DNA of 31,267 bases, from assembly GCA_937907415.1 (NCBI GenBank), contig CALCHY010000367.1, positions 1 through 31,267 on the forward strand, written 5' to 3'. The stretch comes from an uncultured Trueperaceae bacterium. Its GTDB lineage: Bacteria > Deinococcota > Deinococci > Deinococcales > Trueperaceae. The position numbers were made by a program, and so were the translations under genes. This document shows positions 1 to 8,528 of the stretch, piece by piece. Within the stretch, counting starts at the first letter, position 1. Every line of letters starts with the position of its first letter. Under the pieces are notes generated by a model, which worked only from the letters and a program-made list of their open reading frames with translations, made no database searches and was not told the origin of the DNA.

Positions 1-99
1 AATGGCCAAGTCATAGAAGCAAATCAAGAGCCCGCTCTTATCGAGGCGCAAAGATTCTCCGAGAGCTTCACAAATTCGGATCTCAGCCTGAACGAATAG
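1..99 (+). CDS. C-terminal tail of an unknown protein (partial)
   Basis: An open frame runs from the first base of the window to a TAG at 97-99, giving 32 residues that end in SDLSLNE. Composition is polar and protein-like, but no family can be recognised from so little. It ends about 40 bp before the left end of the IS3-family element, so the gene itself was not cut by that element. It could be a chance open frame; the upstream sequence would decide. Confidence 0.3.
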   Translation, partial: NGQVIEANQEPALIEAQRFSESFTNSDLSLNE

Positions 100-204
100 A
101 AATACTCTCCAGTTCACCCTGAATCGCTGCCCCAAGCGGTGGACCCCGGAATCTAGGCAGGCCCCTTAGGTGGGAAGCGGTACGCTTCCCGAAAGGGGTT
201 TGGC

Positions 205-486
205 ATGAAGAGGAAGCGTCGGAATCACTCGCCGGAGTTCAAGGCCAAGGTCGCCTTGGAGGCGGCGCGCGAGGAGAAGACCATCGCGGAGTTGTCGCGC
301 GAGTACGGGGTGCACGCCAACCAGATCGGAGCCTGGAAGCGGCAGCTCTTGGAGGGCGCCTCGGGCTTGTTCACGCCGGCGGCGGAGCGTAACCGCGACA
401 GCGAGGCTGACGCCAAGGAGCTCTTGGCGAAGATCGGGGAGCTCACCATGGAGCGCGATTTTTTGTCCAGAGCGCTGAAGCGCTGA
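205..486 (+). CDS. IS3-family transposase OrfA (HTH protein), copy 1
   Basis: This 93-residue protein starts MKRKRRNHSPEFKAKVALEA and carries the helix-turn-helix typical of IS3 OrfA, including the segment IAELSREYGVHANQIGAWKR at about residues 27-46. Its C-terminal leucine-rich part (KELLAKIGELTMERDFLSRA) fits the heptad/leucine-zipper region through which OrfA and OrfAB multimerise. The start codon follows AAAGGGG by 6-7 bases. A slippery T-run near the 3' end allows -1 frameshifting into orfB. OrfA is intact here, whereas the other copy in this window has a stop at codon 18. Family assignment is secure. Confidence 0.88.
   Translation: MKRKRRNHSPEFKAKVALEAAREEKTIAELSREYGVHANQIGAWKRQLLEGASGLFTPAAERNRDSEADAKELLAKIGELTMERDFLSRALKR
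459..465 (+). promoter_or_regulatory. Programmed -1 frameshift heptamer T_TTT_TTG
   Basis: In the orfA frame the codons are GAT TTT TTG, giving the canonical X_XXY_YYZ heptamer. Slipping back one base continues as FVQSAEALS into the orfB frame, which would make the OrfAB fusion transposase. The same run is conserved in the inverted copy (CAAAAAA, 6760-6766), which supports function. Confidence 0.7.
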
Positions 487-1058
487 GCCCACCAGAGCGA
501 AGAGCCTTGATGGACAAGGAGAGCGAGTTGCCGGTCACGCGGCAGTGCGAGCTGCTGAAGGTCAACCGCGCAAGCGTCTACTACCAGCCGGCGCCGGTGC
601 CGACCGAGGACCTGAAGGTCATGCGCGCCCTGGACGAGATCCACCTGCTCAGGCCGTTCCTGGGTAGCTGGCGCCTGGTGGGTGAACTCGCTGACAAGGG
701 GTTCGTCGTCAACCGCAAGCGCGTGCTGCGCCTGATGCGCGTGATGAGCCTGAGCCCCATCTACCCGAAGCCTAAGACCAGCAAACCAGGGCGCGGAGCG
801 GGGCACAAGGTCTACCCCTACCTGCTGGACGGGCTCGTTATCGACCGCCCGAACCAGGTGTGGGCCGCCGACATCACCTACATCCCCATGGTGCGGGGTT
901 TCGCCTACCTGGTGGGCGTCATCGACGTGTACAGCCGCCGGTTGCTCGCCTGGCGGCTATCGAACAGCATGGACGCGCGCTTCTGCCTTGACGCCCTGGG
1001 GGAGGCTCTGGAGCGTTTCGGGCGGCCGGGGATCTTCAACAGCGACCAGGGCAGCCAG

Positions 1059-2546
1059 GGCGGATTCAAGTGGTCGTCGCAACATCTCGGTTGTGGAGGT
1101 GCTAGATGGGCCAGTCGGGGAAGCAGTTGCCTGAGGTTCCGGTTGGGGTTCGGAGGCAGTGGGCGGCGGATCGGGCGTTACGGCCGCCGATGCGGTCACC
1201 GGGCCGGCCGGAACCGTCCCGTGCGGTGCAGCGTGAGTTCTGGCGGCTGATCGCGTCGGGGAACACCACGGTTGAGGCGGCGGCGGCCGTAGGCGTGTCA
1301 GCGCCGGTGGGGGTGCGGTGGTTCCGGCATGCTGGTGGCATGCCGCCGTTGAGCCTGGTTGAACCCTCGAGGCGTTACCTGTCCTTCGCTGAGCGTGAGG
1401 AGATCGCGCTGTTACGTGCGCAGGATGTTGGTATTCGTGAGATCGCGCGCCGTATTGGGCGTGACGCCGGTACTATCTCGCGGGAGGTGCGCCGTAACGC
1501 CGCTACCCGCGCCGGGAAGCCCGAGTATCGGGCGCTGGTGGCTCAGTGGAAGGCGCAGCAGGCCGCGAAGCGCCCCAAGATAGCGAAGCTCGTAATCAAC
1601 ACCCGGTTGCGGGAGTACGTACAAGAACGGCTCAGTGGGGATGTTCGGCGGCCTGATGGCACGAGCGTTGCCGGACCCACACCGCCAGCGTGGAAGGGGT
1701 TGAACAAGCCGCATCGGGCTGACCGGCGCTGGTCGCTCTCGTGGAGCCCGGAGCAGATCTCTCAACGGCTGAAGGTCGATTTCCCTGATGATGAGTCCAT
1801 GCGGATCAGTCACGAGGCGATCTACCAAGCCCTGTTCATCGAGGGTCGTGGCGCGCTCAAGCGGGAGCTGGTCGCGTGCCTGCGCACCGGGCGCGCGTTA
1901 CGGCGACCGCGGGAACGATTACGTAACAAGCCGCAGGGGCATATCACTGCGGATGTGGTGATTTCCGAGCGGCCAGCCGAAGCATCTGATCGCGCCGTTC
2001 CCGGGCATTGGGAGGGAGATCTCCTCATCGGTACTGGCCGCTCCGCGATCGGCACCCTGGTGGAACGCAAGAGTCGCTCCACGCTGTTGGTGCACTTACC
2101 GCGGCTGGAAGGCTGGGGTGAGAAGCCAGCGGTGAAGAACGGGCCCGCACTAGGCGGTTACGGCGCGGCCGCCATGAACGCAGCCCTAACCGCGTCGATC
2201 ACGAAGTTGCCCGATCAGCTCCGTAAGACGCTCACCTGGGATCGCGGCAAGGAACTAACGGCGCACGCCCAATTCACTCTGGACACCGGCACGAAGGTGT
2301 ACTTCGCCGACCCGCGCTCACCCTGGCAGCGGGCCACGAACGAGAACACGAACGGGCTGCTAAGGCAGTACTTTCCCAAAGGCACCGATCTGTCGAGATG
2401 GTCAGCCGAGGACCTCGAAGCCGTGGCCTTCACGCTGAACAACCGCCCCCGAAGAGTCCTCAACTGGAAGACCCCTACAGAGGTATTCAACGAGCAGCTA
2501 CAATCACTCCAACAAGAAGGTGTTGCATCGACCGGTTGAACTCAGA
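1059..2546 (+). mobile_element. IS30-family element inserted in IS3 orfB
   Basis: The ends are imperfect inverted repeats: 19 of 29 positions match between the left end (GGCGGATTCAAGTGG...) and the reverse complement of the right end (TCTGAGTTCAACCGG...). The element is about 1488 bp and is flanked by the 3-bp direct repeat CAG (1056-1058 and 2547-2549), as expected for IS30. Comparison with the uninterrupted inverted IS3 copy, which reads CAGCCAATTCACC at this point, places the insertion precisely. A single transposase gene fills it. Confidence 0.85.
1106..2539 (+). CDS. IS30-family transposase
   Basis: This 477-residue DDE transposase has an N-terminal HTH region of IS30 type at about residues 95-130 (LSFAEREEIALLRAQDVGIR). 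Catalytic motifs are in order: GHWEGDLLIG with the first Asp, TWDRGKEL with the second Asp, and NENTNGLLRQYFPKGTDL with the Glu. The start follows GGAGGTGCTAG, a good ribosome binding site. The stop lies inside the right inverted repeat. The N-terminal extension of about 90 residues resembles IS30 proteins from actinobacteria, which is only an impression of origin. All motifs are intact, so the element may be active. Confidence 0.9.
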   Translation: MGQSGKQLPEVPVGVRRQWAADRALRPPMRSPGRPEPSRAVQREFWRLIASGNTTVEAAAAVGVSAPVGVRWFRHAGGMPPLSLVEPSRRYLSFAEREEIALLRAQDVGIREIARRIGRDAGTISREVRRNAATRAGKPEYRALVAQWKAQQAAKRPKIAKLVINTRLREYVQERLSGDVRRPDGTSVAGPTPPAWKGLNKPHRADRRWSLSWSPEQISQRLKVDFPDDESMRISHEAIYQALFIEGRGALKRELVACLRTGRALRRPRERLRNKPQGHITADVVISERPAEASDRAVPGHWEGDLLIGTGRSAIGTLVERKSRSTLLVHLPRLEGWGEKPAVKNGPALGGYGAAAMNAALTASITKLPDQLRKTLTWDRGKELTAHAQFTLDTGTKVYFADPRSPWQRATNENTNGLLRQYFPKGTDLSRWSAEDLEAVAFTLNNRPRRVLNWKTPTEVFNEQLQSLQQEGVASTG

Positions 2547-3198
2547 CAGTTCACCTCGAAGGCCTTCACGAGCGTTCTGGAGGCCCAGAACATACAGATC
2601 AGCATGGACGGCAAGGGCGCGTGGCGCGACAACGTGTTCATCGAGCGCTTCTGGTGGAGCCTGAAATACGAGCACGTCTACCTGCACGCCTACGACGACC
2701 TGCGCGTCGCCCGGCAGGGCATCGGGACCTACATCGAGTACTACAACCACGAACGGCAGCACACGAGCCTCGCCAAGCTCACGCCCGTTCAGGCCTACGA
2801 GCAGAACCTGCCGGTTGCCGCATTATCGGCTCCGCCCCCTGCTGGCTTGGCCTCTGGCCCTGCACCGTTGGAGTCGTGGTAACACTTAGGAACCAAGGGA
2901 AGCCTGTCTAAGAATGGGGTCCAGGGCTCCAAGCACCTGCCGCCACCTTGGCGCTTACATGAGGTGATGGGTGGCTGATTAGCGGCCAGCTGGGCCCCCG
3001 AGTGCCCCTATTCTTGGTGTGACGACCTGTTCCTTAGGGGAATGAGTTTGAACCGACATGGAACGCATCCGTCTCGGTGCGCTCTGAGCGTAGAAATCTT
3101 GTTGTGATCGGCGGAATTCTACATCGAGCGTGAGCGGGCCTGTTGTTTGCAGCCAATGGGTAACATTGGTGCAGGCACCTAGGTAGGGAGCATGAACC

Positions 3199-4350
3199 AT
3201 GCGACTGACTCGATGGACGCTCAACGCCCTGCGGGAACACCTGGTGGGATGGACGTTAGCTGAGATCGACAACCTCTTTGAGAGCGCCTCGCTAGAGCGC
3301 GACGAAACCGCCAATCCAGATGTCACAGGGCAGAGAAGATTCCGAGTTGAACAGTATTACGCGCGCTTGAACGTGAATAGCCCCACCGATGTCCGCTCCC
3401 TCCTTGAGGTCGTCGAAGAAGTTCTGGAATCTTCACCGGAAGAGACCGCGTCTGGCCTCGTTAGGGCTTTGCGGCGCGATGGCGTTGAGGTCGAGGGTAA
3501 GAAGGTCATTGCGCCAGATTCTGCGGGCGATTCTACGTTCGAGACGCTTGCCGACCGGTCTACGAGGATGGACGCCGCCCACTTGAGTCTGTACCTCAAG
3601 CGGATGCGAAACGCCGTCAACTCCGATCCGGCCCTAGCGATCGGCACGGCTAAGGAACTCATCGAGGCGGTATGCAAGACCATCCTTCATCAGCGGGGAA
3701 AGCCTGTAGACGACAGCCCAACGATGCCCCGACTGATCCGCGAGGCGGCGGCGGAGCTCAACCTCATGCCAGATGACATCCCCAACGCCGCGAAGGGCGC
3801 GGACATCATCCGTCGTCTGCTCAGCAACCTGATGACCATCTCCGACGGCATCAACGAGCTGCGCCGTGACTACGGAACCGGGCACGGCAAGGACGGTCGC
3901 TGGCGAGGCGTTAAGCCCCGCCACGCACGCTTGGCCGTGGAATCGGCCGCCGCGCTGACGACGTTTCTGATGGAAACACACCTGGAACGACAGCCATGGG
4001 CCAACCCAGGCGTCGCGGATGGACGGTATGCGACTCTAGGCTTTCACGATGGCGCTTCGGGAGCCGAAATCAACATCCTCACTCTTCCAGGCGGAAAGTT
4101 CGAAGTACAAGGCTTTGCGCTCTGGGTTAACCGAGCGGTTGATCCCCCAGGTGCGCATACCGGAGATTTTCACCAGGTCATCGAGGCAGACGGCCAAGTT
4201 TTTCGTATTCGCGACGGTAGGTGCGAGATCACTATCGAGCGGCGGGGCACGAGCCTGACTGTCCAAGACAACCTGGCCTGTGGGGGCGTAAACGTGACCT
4301 TTTCTGGCGAGTATGAGCGCGTCGGACACCCAGCCATATCGGGGGGCTGA
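3199..4350 (+). CDS. Abi_C-domain protein with C-terminal beta module (probable abortive-infection type)
   Basis: This protein has 383 residues. Residues about 145-260 match the Abi_C (abortive infection C-terminus) pattern: AIGTAKELIEAVCKTIL, a run of helices, then LRRDYGTGHG at 221-230 and an ARLAVESAAALTTFLMET helix. The GxGHG loop is the family hallmark and may be nucleotide or nuclease related; no mechanism is established here. Residues 1-130 form an unrecognised, mostly helical domain. Residues about 280-375 look like a beta-rich module with a Cys pair (C342, C361) and the motif CGGVNVTFSGEYER. It stands alone between two IS elements, with only a weak site (AGGTAGGGAG) upstream of the ATG. 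A defence role is inferred from the Abi_C family and location. Confidence 0.7.
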   Translation: MRLTRWTLNALREHLVGWTLAEIDNLFESASLERDETANPDVTGQRRFRVEQYYARLNVNSPTDVRSLLEVVEEVLESSPEETASGLVRALRRDGVEVEGKKVIAPDSAGDSTFETLADRSTRMDAAHLSLYLKRMRNAVNSDPALAIGTAKELIEAVCKTILHQRGKPVDDSPTMPRLIREAAAELNLMPDDIPNAAKGADIIRRLLSNLMTISDGINELRRDYGTGHGKDGRWRGVKPRHARLAVESAAALTTFLMETHLERQPWANPGVADGRYATLGFHDGASGAEINILTLPGGKFEVQGFALWVNRAVDPPGAHTGDFHQVIEADGQVFRIRDGRCEITIERRGTSLTVQDNLACGGVNVTFSGEYERVGHPAISGG

Positions 4351-4633
4351 GATGAGAGTCGGGTCCGGCGTCAGGAGCTGCGTGTAAGGCAGTGTTGACA
4401 CAATATCCAATGTTCATCCATCAGCCAATATTCGTGGGCGCTCTGTGGGATTGCCTCATCACTTTGAAGCCCTTGGCAAGGGCGGAGGCCCGACATGAGA
4501 AAGATGGTGTCGTGAAGCACGACCAATGCGCCCTGATTCAGTACGGGAACTCATTACGCTGTGTCACAACTGCGGCCATTCCCAATCTACTGGGTAGAAG
4601 GTAGACTGGAAATGTAATCAGATAGCGCCCCGT

Positions 4634-5792
4634 ATCCTCTGTAAATTAGGTGGCTCTGCGACTTTCTCGTGAGAGATAGGAGCCATCGCTCCTCCAAAAT
4701 GGGAAGTGGACACAACCCTGGAACGGAGTGAACGATGACTCAACTGAAGGATAGTGCTTTGTCGGCGCGTTTGCGTGAGGCGCTGGTAGACCAACCCGAT
4801 TTCCTGCGCGACATCGTGCAGTCGACGCTGCAGCGGCTGCTGGAGGAGGAGATCACGCTGCACCTGAGCGCCGACCCGCATGAGCGAACCGAGGAGCGGC
4901 GCGGTTACCGCAACGGTTACCGCGGCCGGCAGTTCAAGACGCGCGTGGGCACGCTGCACCTGCTGATTCCGATGGACCGGGAGGGCACCTTCAAGACGGA
5001 GCTCTTCGATAGGTACCAGCGCAGCGAGAAGGCTTTGGTGCTGTCGCTGATGGAGATGTACATCGAGGGCGTGAGCACGCGGAAGGTGAAGGACATCACC
5101 GAGGTGCTGTGCGGCACGAGCTTCAGCAAGTCGACGGTGAGTCGCCTCGCCGGCCAGCTCGATACTGACTTGGCGGCGTGGCGCGAGCGGCGCCTGGACG
5201 AAGTGGCCTACCCGTACCTGATGGTGGACGCCAGGTACGAGCACGTCAGGGTGGATGGCCGGCTAGTGAGCCAGGGCGTGCTGGTGGTGAAGGGCGTAAG
5301 GAGCGATGGGCAGCGCGAGCTGTTGGCGGTGGACGTGGCTGACAGCGAGTCGGAGGCGACCTACGACGCGCCCTTCCGGCGCCTGAAGGAGCGCGGCCTG
5401 CACGGGGTGCAGCTCGTGACCAGCGACGACCACAAAGGGCTAGTTGCCGCCATCCAGCGCCACTTCCAGGGCGCATCTTGGCAGCGTTGCCAGGTGCACT
5501 TCCTTCGCAACGCGCGCGGCAAGGTGGCGAGGAAGCATCAGGCGGCCCTCACGAGCGACCTGAAGGCGATCTACGCCGCGCCCGACCGGGATTGGGCGCT
5601 GGACGCCGCTAGGGGCGTGGTTGAGCGTTGGAGCGCCTCCCATCCGGCGGTGGCTGAATGGATCGAGGTCGGTATCGAGGCGACGTTGGCGTGCTTCTCG
5701 TTCCCGGAGCCTCATCGGCGGCGCATCCGTTCGACTAACGGCCTGGAGCGCTTCAATCAGGAACTGAAGCGCCGCACGCGGGTGGTTAGCGG
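4634..5792 (+). mobile_element. IS256-family element, right end missing
   Basis: The left end is placed near 4634 because the sequence CCTCTGTAAATTAGG resembles IS256-family termini and lies about 100 bp before the transposase. The right end is absent: IS3 copy 2 begins at 5793, and no reverse complement of the left terminus (CCTAATTTACAG) is seen in 7085-7348. The boundary is approximate because no partner repeat remains. Confidence 0.6.
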
Positions 5793-5823
5793 TGGACCCC
5801 GTTCTTCGACAGGCTTCCCTTAG
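4735..5823 (+). pseudogene. IS256-family (Mutator-type) transposase, truncated by IS3 copy 2
   Basis: The frame encodes 362 residues of a family that is usually about 400. Recognisable parts are the N-terminal region, YRNGYRGRQFKTRVGTLHL at about 59-76, the first Asp in YLMVDARYEHVR (D165), the TSDDHKGL motif with the second Asp, and the Glu in NGLERFNQELKRRTRVV near residue 338. Directly after RTRVV, where the family continues into an FPN-type motif, the frame enters the IS3 end and stops within 11 codons at 5821-5823. All three catalytic residues remain but the C-terminal helix region and right inverted repeat are gone, so the element is immobile. The start follows GGAACGGAGTGAACG. Confidence 0.85.
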
Positions 5824-5833
5824 TTCCTAAGTG

Positions 5834-6718
5834 TTACCACGACCCCAACGCGGCAGGGCCAACGGACAAGCCAGCAGGGGGCGGAGCCGATAATGCGGCA
5901 AGCGGCAGGTTCCTTTCATAGGCCTCCACTGGTGTGAGCTTGCCGATGCTGCTGTGCTGCCGTTCGCGGTTGTAGTACCCGATGTAGGTTCCGATCCCTT
6001 CTCTCGCGGCTCTCAGGTCGTGGTGAGCGTGCAGGTAGACGTGCTCGTACTTGACGCTCCACCAGAAACGCTCGATGAAGACGTTGTCGCGCCAACTGCC
6101 CTTGCCGTCCATGCTGATCTTGACGCCCTGCGCCTCCAGGGCGCTGGTGAAGGCCCTCGAGGTGAATTGGCTGCCCTGGTCCGTATTCATGGTTTCCGGC
6201 CGCCCGAAACGCTCCAGGGCTTCCTCCAGCGCCTCGAGGCAGAAGCGCACGTCCATGCTGTTGCTCAGGCGCCAGGCGAGCAGGCGGCGGCTGTACACGT
6301 CGATGATGCCGACCAGGTAGCAGAAGCCCCTGGCCATGGGGATGTAGGTGATGTCCGCGGCCCACACGTGATTCGGGCGCTCGATGACGAGCCCGTCCAG
6401 CAGGTAGGGGTGGACCCGGTGCCCCGCGCCAGCACCCCACCTGGTGGTCCTGGGCTTCGGGTAGATGGGGCTGATGCCCATCACGCCCATCAGGCGCAGC
6501 ACGCGCTTGCGGTTGACGGCGAGGCCCTGCTTGCTGAGCTCGTCCACCAGCCGCCGGCTGCCCAGGAACGGCCTGCGCAGGTGGACCTCGTCCAGCGCGC
6601 GCATCACCGCCAGGTCCTCGGTAGGCACCGCCACCGGATGGTAGTAGACGCTGGAACGGTTGACCTTCAGCAGCTCGCACTGCCGCGTCACGCTCAGCGC
6701 GTGCTCCTTGTCGATCAA
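5834..6718 (-). CDS. IS3-family transposase OrfB, copy 2 (catalytic part, intact)
   Basis: From the TTG at 6718 the frame gives about 294 residues beginning LIDKEHALSVTRQCELLKVN. It includes the HTH_21-like segment, the rve integrase core with Asp in WAADITYIPM, Asp in MNTDQGSQFTS, and Glu in DNVFIERFWWSVKYEH. It ends with the same AALSAPPPAGL tail as copy 1. The frame is open further upstream to about 7054, but this part overlaps orfA in another frame and is not a natural N-terminus. Expression normally needs frameshifting from orfA, which is blocked here by the amber codon; a separate TTG start is possible but speculative. Confidence 0.78.
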   Translation of the reverse strand: MIDKEHALSVTRQCELLKVNRSSVYYHPVAVPTEDLAVMRALDEVHLRRPFLGSRRLVDELSKQGLAVNRKRVLRLMGVMGISPIYPKPRTTRWGAGAGHRVHPYLLDGLVIERPNHVWAADITYIPMARGFCYLVGIIDVYSRRLLAWRLSNSMDVRFCLEALEEALERFGRPETMNTDQGSQFTSRAFTSALEAQGVKISMDGKGSWRDNVFIERFWWSVKYEHVYLHAHHDLRAAREGIGTYIGYYNRERQHSSIGKLTPVEAYERNLPLAALSAPPPAGLSVGPAALGSW

Positions 6719-6738
6719 GGTCCGGCGTTCCTGGGAGC

Positions 6739-7020
6739 TCAGCGCTTCAGCGCTCTGGACAAAAAATCGCGCTCCATGGTGAGCTCCCCGATCTTCGCCA
6801 GGAGCTCCTTGGCGTCCGCCTCGCCGTCGCGGCTGCGCTCCGCCGCCGGCGTGAACAGGCCCGAGGCGCCCTCCAGCAACTGGCGTTTCCAAGCCCCGAT
6901 CTGGGTCGCGTGCACACCGTACTCGCGCGATAGCTCCGCCAGGGTCTTCTCCTCGCGCGCCGCCTCCTATGCCACCTTGGCCTTGAACTCCGGCGAGTGA
7001 TTCCGACGCTTCCTCTTCAT
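6739..7020 (-). pseudogene. IS3-family OrfA, copy 2, amber at codon 18
   Basis: Reading leftward from the ATG at 7020-7018 gives MKRKRRNHSPEFKAKVA and then TAG at 6969-6967, where copy 1 has the leucine codon TTG (residue 18). After the stop the frame continues without other damage as EAAREEKTLAELSREYGVHA to the TGA at 6741-6739. The T-to-A change thus kills the HTH protein and the OrfAB fusion by one base. The frameshift heptamer (6766-6760) is still intact, which points to recent inactivation or to a read error. Confidence 0.8.
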
Positions 7021-7348
7021 GCCAAACCCCTTTCAGGAAGCCTAACGCTTCCACCTAAGGGGCCTGTCTAGAAACCGGGGTCCAGGGCTTTGCCCACAAA
7101 TCCCAGAAGGCTGAGGACCAAGCCCTCTCAAAGAGCTTAGTAGCGCCAATCGAGTCTGTAACCCACCTGAGCGGCCCAAAACCTAGAGCCGCTCAGGGTA
7201 GCCAACTTTAGTATGGGAGCGAGTAGAGCCTAGGGATTTGTTGGGAGAAGAATTGCTTGGGAACCTGACGCCCCTCTAACTTGCAGGCGACCAAGCAGAG
7301 GTCCTAACTCATCCTTGGCGTCCCAGTAGTACTTATTCAGTTGCTGTA

Positions 7349-8497
7349 CTAAACCGTCACTCCATGCTGTCTAGCGAATGCAAGGAAGCGTGCCCGTAAG
7401 TCCATCGCCTGCTCGTAAGCGGTCTCTGGCTTAACAGAGTTGGAGTCGATGTCGAACAACTCCTGGAACGTTTGGAACGACTCGGGAGTCATGACTACAG
7501 TCCCGTCATCAAGAATCTCCTGCACCCCGTCGTACACCTGAGCCTGAAGGTTGAGCTCCCGGGCGGCCTCCAAGGTCATGCCCTCGGGCACAACAACTTC
7601 TGCGCCCTTGCGCCCTAGGCGCACAGGGTATCCACCTTCCAGCCCTTGGGGTCCTGGTGCGTTCGTCAATTCTTTGGTATCGAGCAACATCGCCAAGATG
7701 TTCTTCGCCGAGGACGAGGCCACGACGAACTGACCGTGTCGGCCTGCCGGCCGCATGCCGTGCTTAGGTAGCGACGCGATGAACTCTCGCATGTCACCAA
7801 GTTCTCCGGTTACGTCTACTCCTCCGGCGATTACGCGTAGATGGTGAGGGGCGTCGTATCCTTCGCCTGTTCTGCACCAGTAGTAGGTGTGGTAGTGATG
7901 GGCGATAAGCTCCACTTGTACTTCTCGCATGGGGACACCGAGTTGCTCGGAGGTCGCCTTCTTGACATATGGGACTATCAGGTCGCTGTTGCCGATGCCG
8001 ACGGCAGGAGCTAGCCCTTTGCGCCCCAGGCTGGGGTTAGTGACGTCCGGATAGGCGGCGTTTATCACCAAGGTGTCAACCCCTGAGGCCTGGACCGCCT
8101 GCATGAGCTTGTACGCCAGGGCCAGATGCATGGATATCCACGGGCCTAAACCACACTTGTCCCGGTAGAGCTTCTTGTTTACTTCAGGTGGCAGCTCGTT
8201 AACCACCCACCATGACTGCAGTGAAGTGCTGTTGTAGATGACAGCAGGCTTAAGGCGGGCGATTAACTCAGCGGTGCGGTCGATATCAAGAAGATCGAGC
8301 GATTCGAAACTGATCTCCGGATAGAGACCCGCGTAGGAGGCTCCTTCTATCGCCGAGTTCGTCTTGCGCCTGCCCCAGTCTGCATTGGTGTCGGCCACCG
8401 TCATGGGAGCCATTCCGGGTACGCGCGCAAGTAGCTCGAGGACGTTGCCACCAAGTTCTCCTGCGCCGATAAGAAGTACACGTACACGTTCGTTCAT
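7349..8497 (-). CDS. Saccharopine dehydrogenase-like NAD(P)-binding oxidoreductase
   Basis: This 382-residue protein has an N-terminal Rossmann fold: VLLIGAGELGGNVLELL with the GxGxxG dinucleotide loop at 11-16, then VADTNADWGRRK, where the acidic residue should bind the cofactor ribose. The middle segment (VINAAYPDVTNPSLGRKG, VGIGNSDLIVPYVKK) resembles the saccharopine/homospermidine/carboxynorspermidine dehydrogenase group. The substrate cannot be told. It is the last gene of a leftward operon, 31 bp after the DppC-type permease, with AGGAGG eight bases before the ATG. Context with peptide-type transport and HyuAB suggests a step in breakdown of an imported amide, hydantoin or opine-like compound; this is inference. 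No clear terminator follows it. Confidence 0.7.
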   Translation of the reverse strand: MNERVRVLLIGAGELGGNVLELLARVPGMAPMTVADTNADWGRRKTNSAIEGASYAGLYPEISFESLDLLDIDRTAELIARLKPAVIYNSTSLQSWWVVNELPPEVNKKLYRDKCGLGPWISMHLALAYKLMQAVQASGVDTLVINAAYPDVTNPSLGRKGLAPAVGIGNSDLIVPYVKKATSEQLGVPMREVQVELIAHHYHTYYWCRTGEGYDAPHHLRVIAGGVDVTGELGDMREFIASLPKHGMRPAGRHGQFVVASSSAKNILAMLLDTKELTNAPGPQGLEGGYPVRLGRKGAEVVVPEGMTLEAARELNLQAQVYDGVQEILDDGTVVMTPESFQTFQELFDIDSNSVKPETAYEQAMDLRARFLAFARQHGVTV

Positions 8498-8528
8498 GTC
8501 TATTGCCTCCTAGTGGCACGAACTATGC

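Larger units (their letters stand above)
507..2882 (+). pseudogene. IS3-family transposase OrfB, copy 1, split by IS30
   Basis: OrfB is the catalytic DDE part of the transposase. The 5' piece (507-1058) contains the HTH_21-like start (PVTRQCELLKVNRASVYY) and the rve core with the first Asp (WAADITYIPM) and second Asp (NSDQGSQ). The 3' piece (2547-2882) resumes at FTSKAFTSVLEAQ and includes the catalytic Glu (DNVFIERFWW), ending LESW-stop. The reading frame is restored exactly if the 1488-bp IS30 element and one CAG are removed. The break lies between the second Asp and the Glu, so neither fragment can be an active transposase. The start 507 is only a convenient codon; in the element, OrfB is expected as an OrfAB fusion. 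Confidence 0.85.
140..2923 (+). mobile_element. IS3-family element, copy 1, interrupted by an IS30-family element
   Basis: The element is bounded by inverted ends that start TGGACCCC at 140 and finish GGGGTCCA at 2923. The homology extends inwards through an AGGCAGGCC-like block on the left and AAGCCTGTCT on the right. It holds the IS3-type arrangement of orfA (205-486), a -1 frameshift site and orfB. Removing the IS30 insertion (1059-2546) and one CAG leaves about 1.29 kb, the same size as the inverted copy at 5793-7084. No clear 3-5 bp target duplication flanks it: AGCGG lies to the left and GGGCT to the right. Confidence 0.85.
5793..7084 (-). mobile_element. IS3-family element, copy 2 (inverted), inserted in IS256 transposase
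   Basis: The ends are TGGACCCC at 5793 and GGGGTCCA ending at 7084, giving 1292 bp. The element is a close relative of the copy at 140-2923 but in opposite orientation, and it shares the slippery run and protein motifs. The left flank is AGCGG and the right flank GGGCT, the same pentamers as at copy 1. The orfA reading frame has an amber codon, so the element cannot make full-length OrfA or OrfAB. Confidence 0.85.

Noticed and set aside
5954..7000. A 348-codon open frame on the plus strand
   Set aside because: It is antisense to the IS3 transposase of copy 2; composition follows the codon positions of orfB/orfA and no family motif appears.
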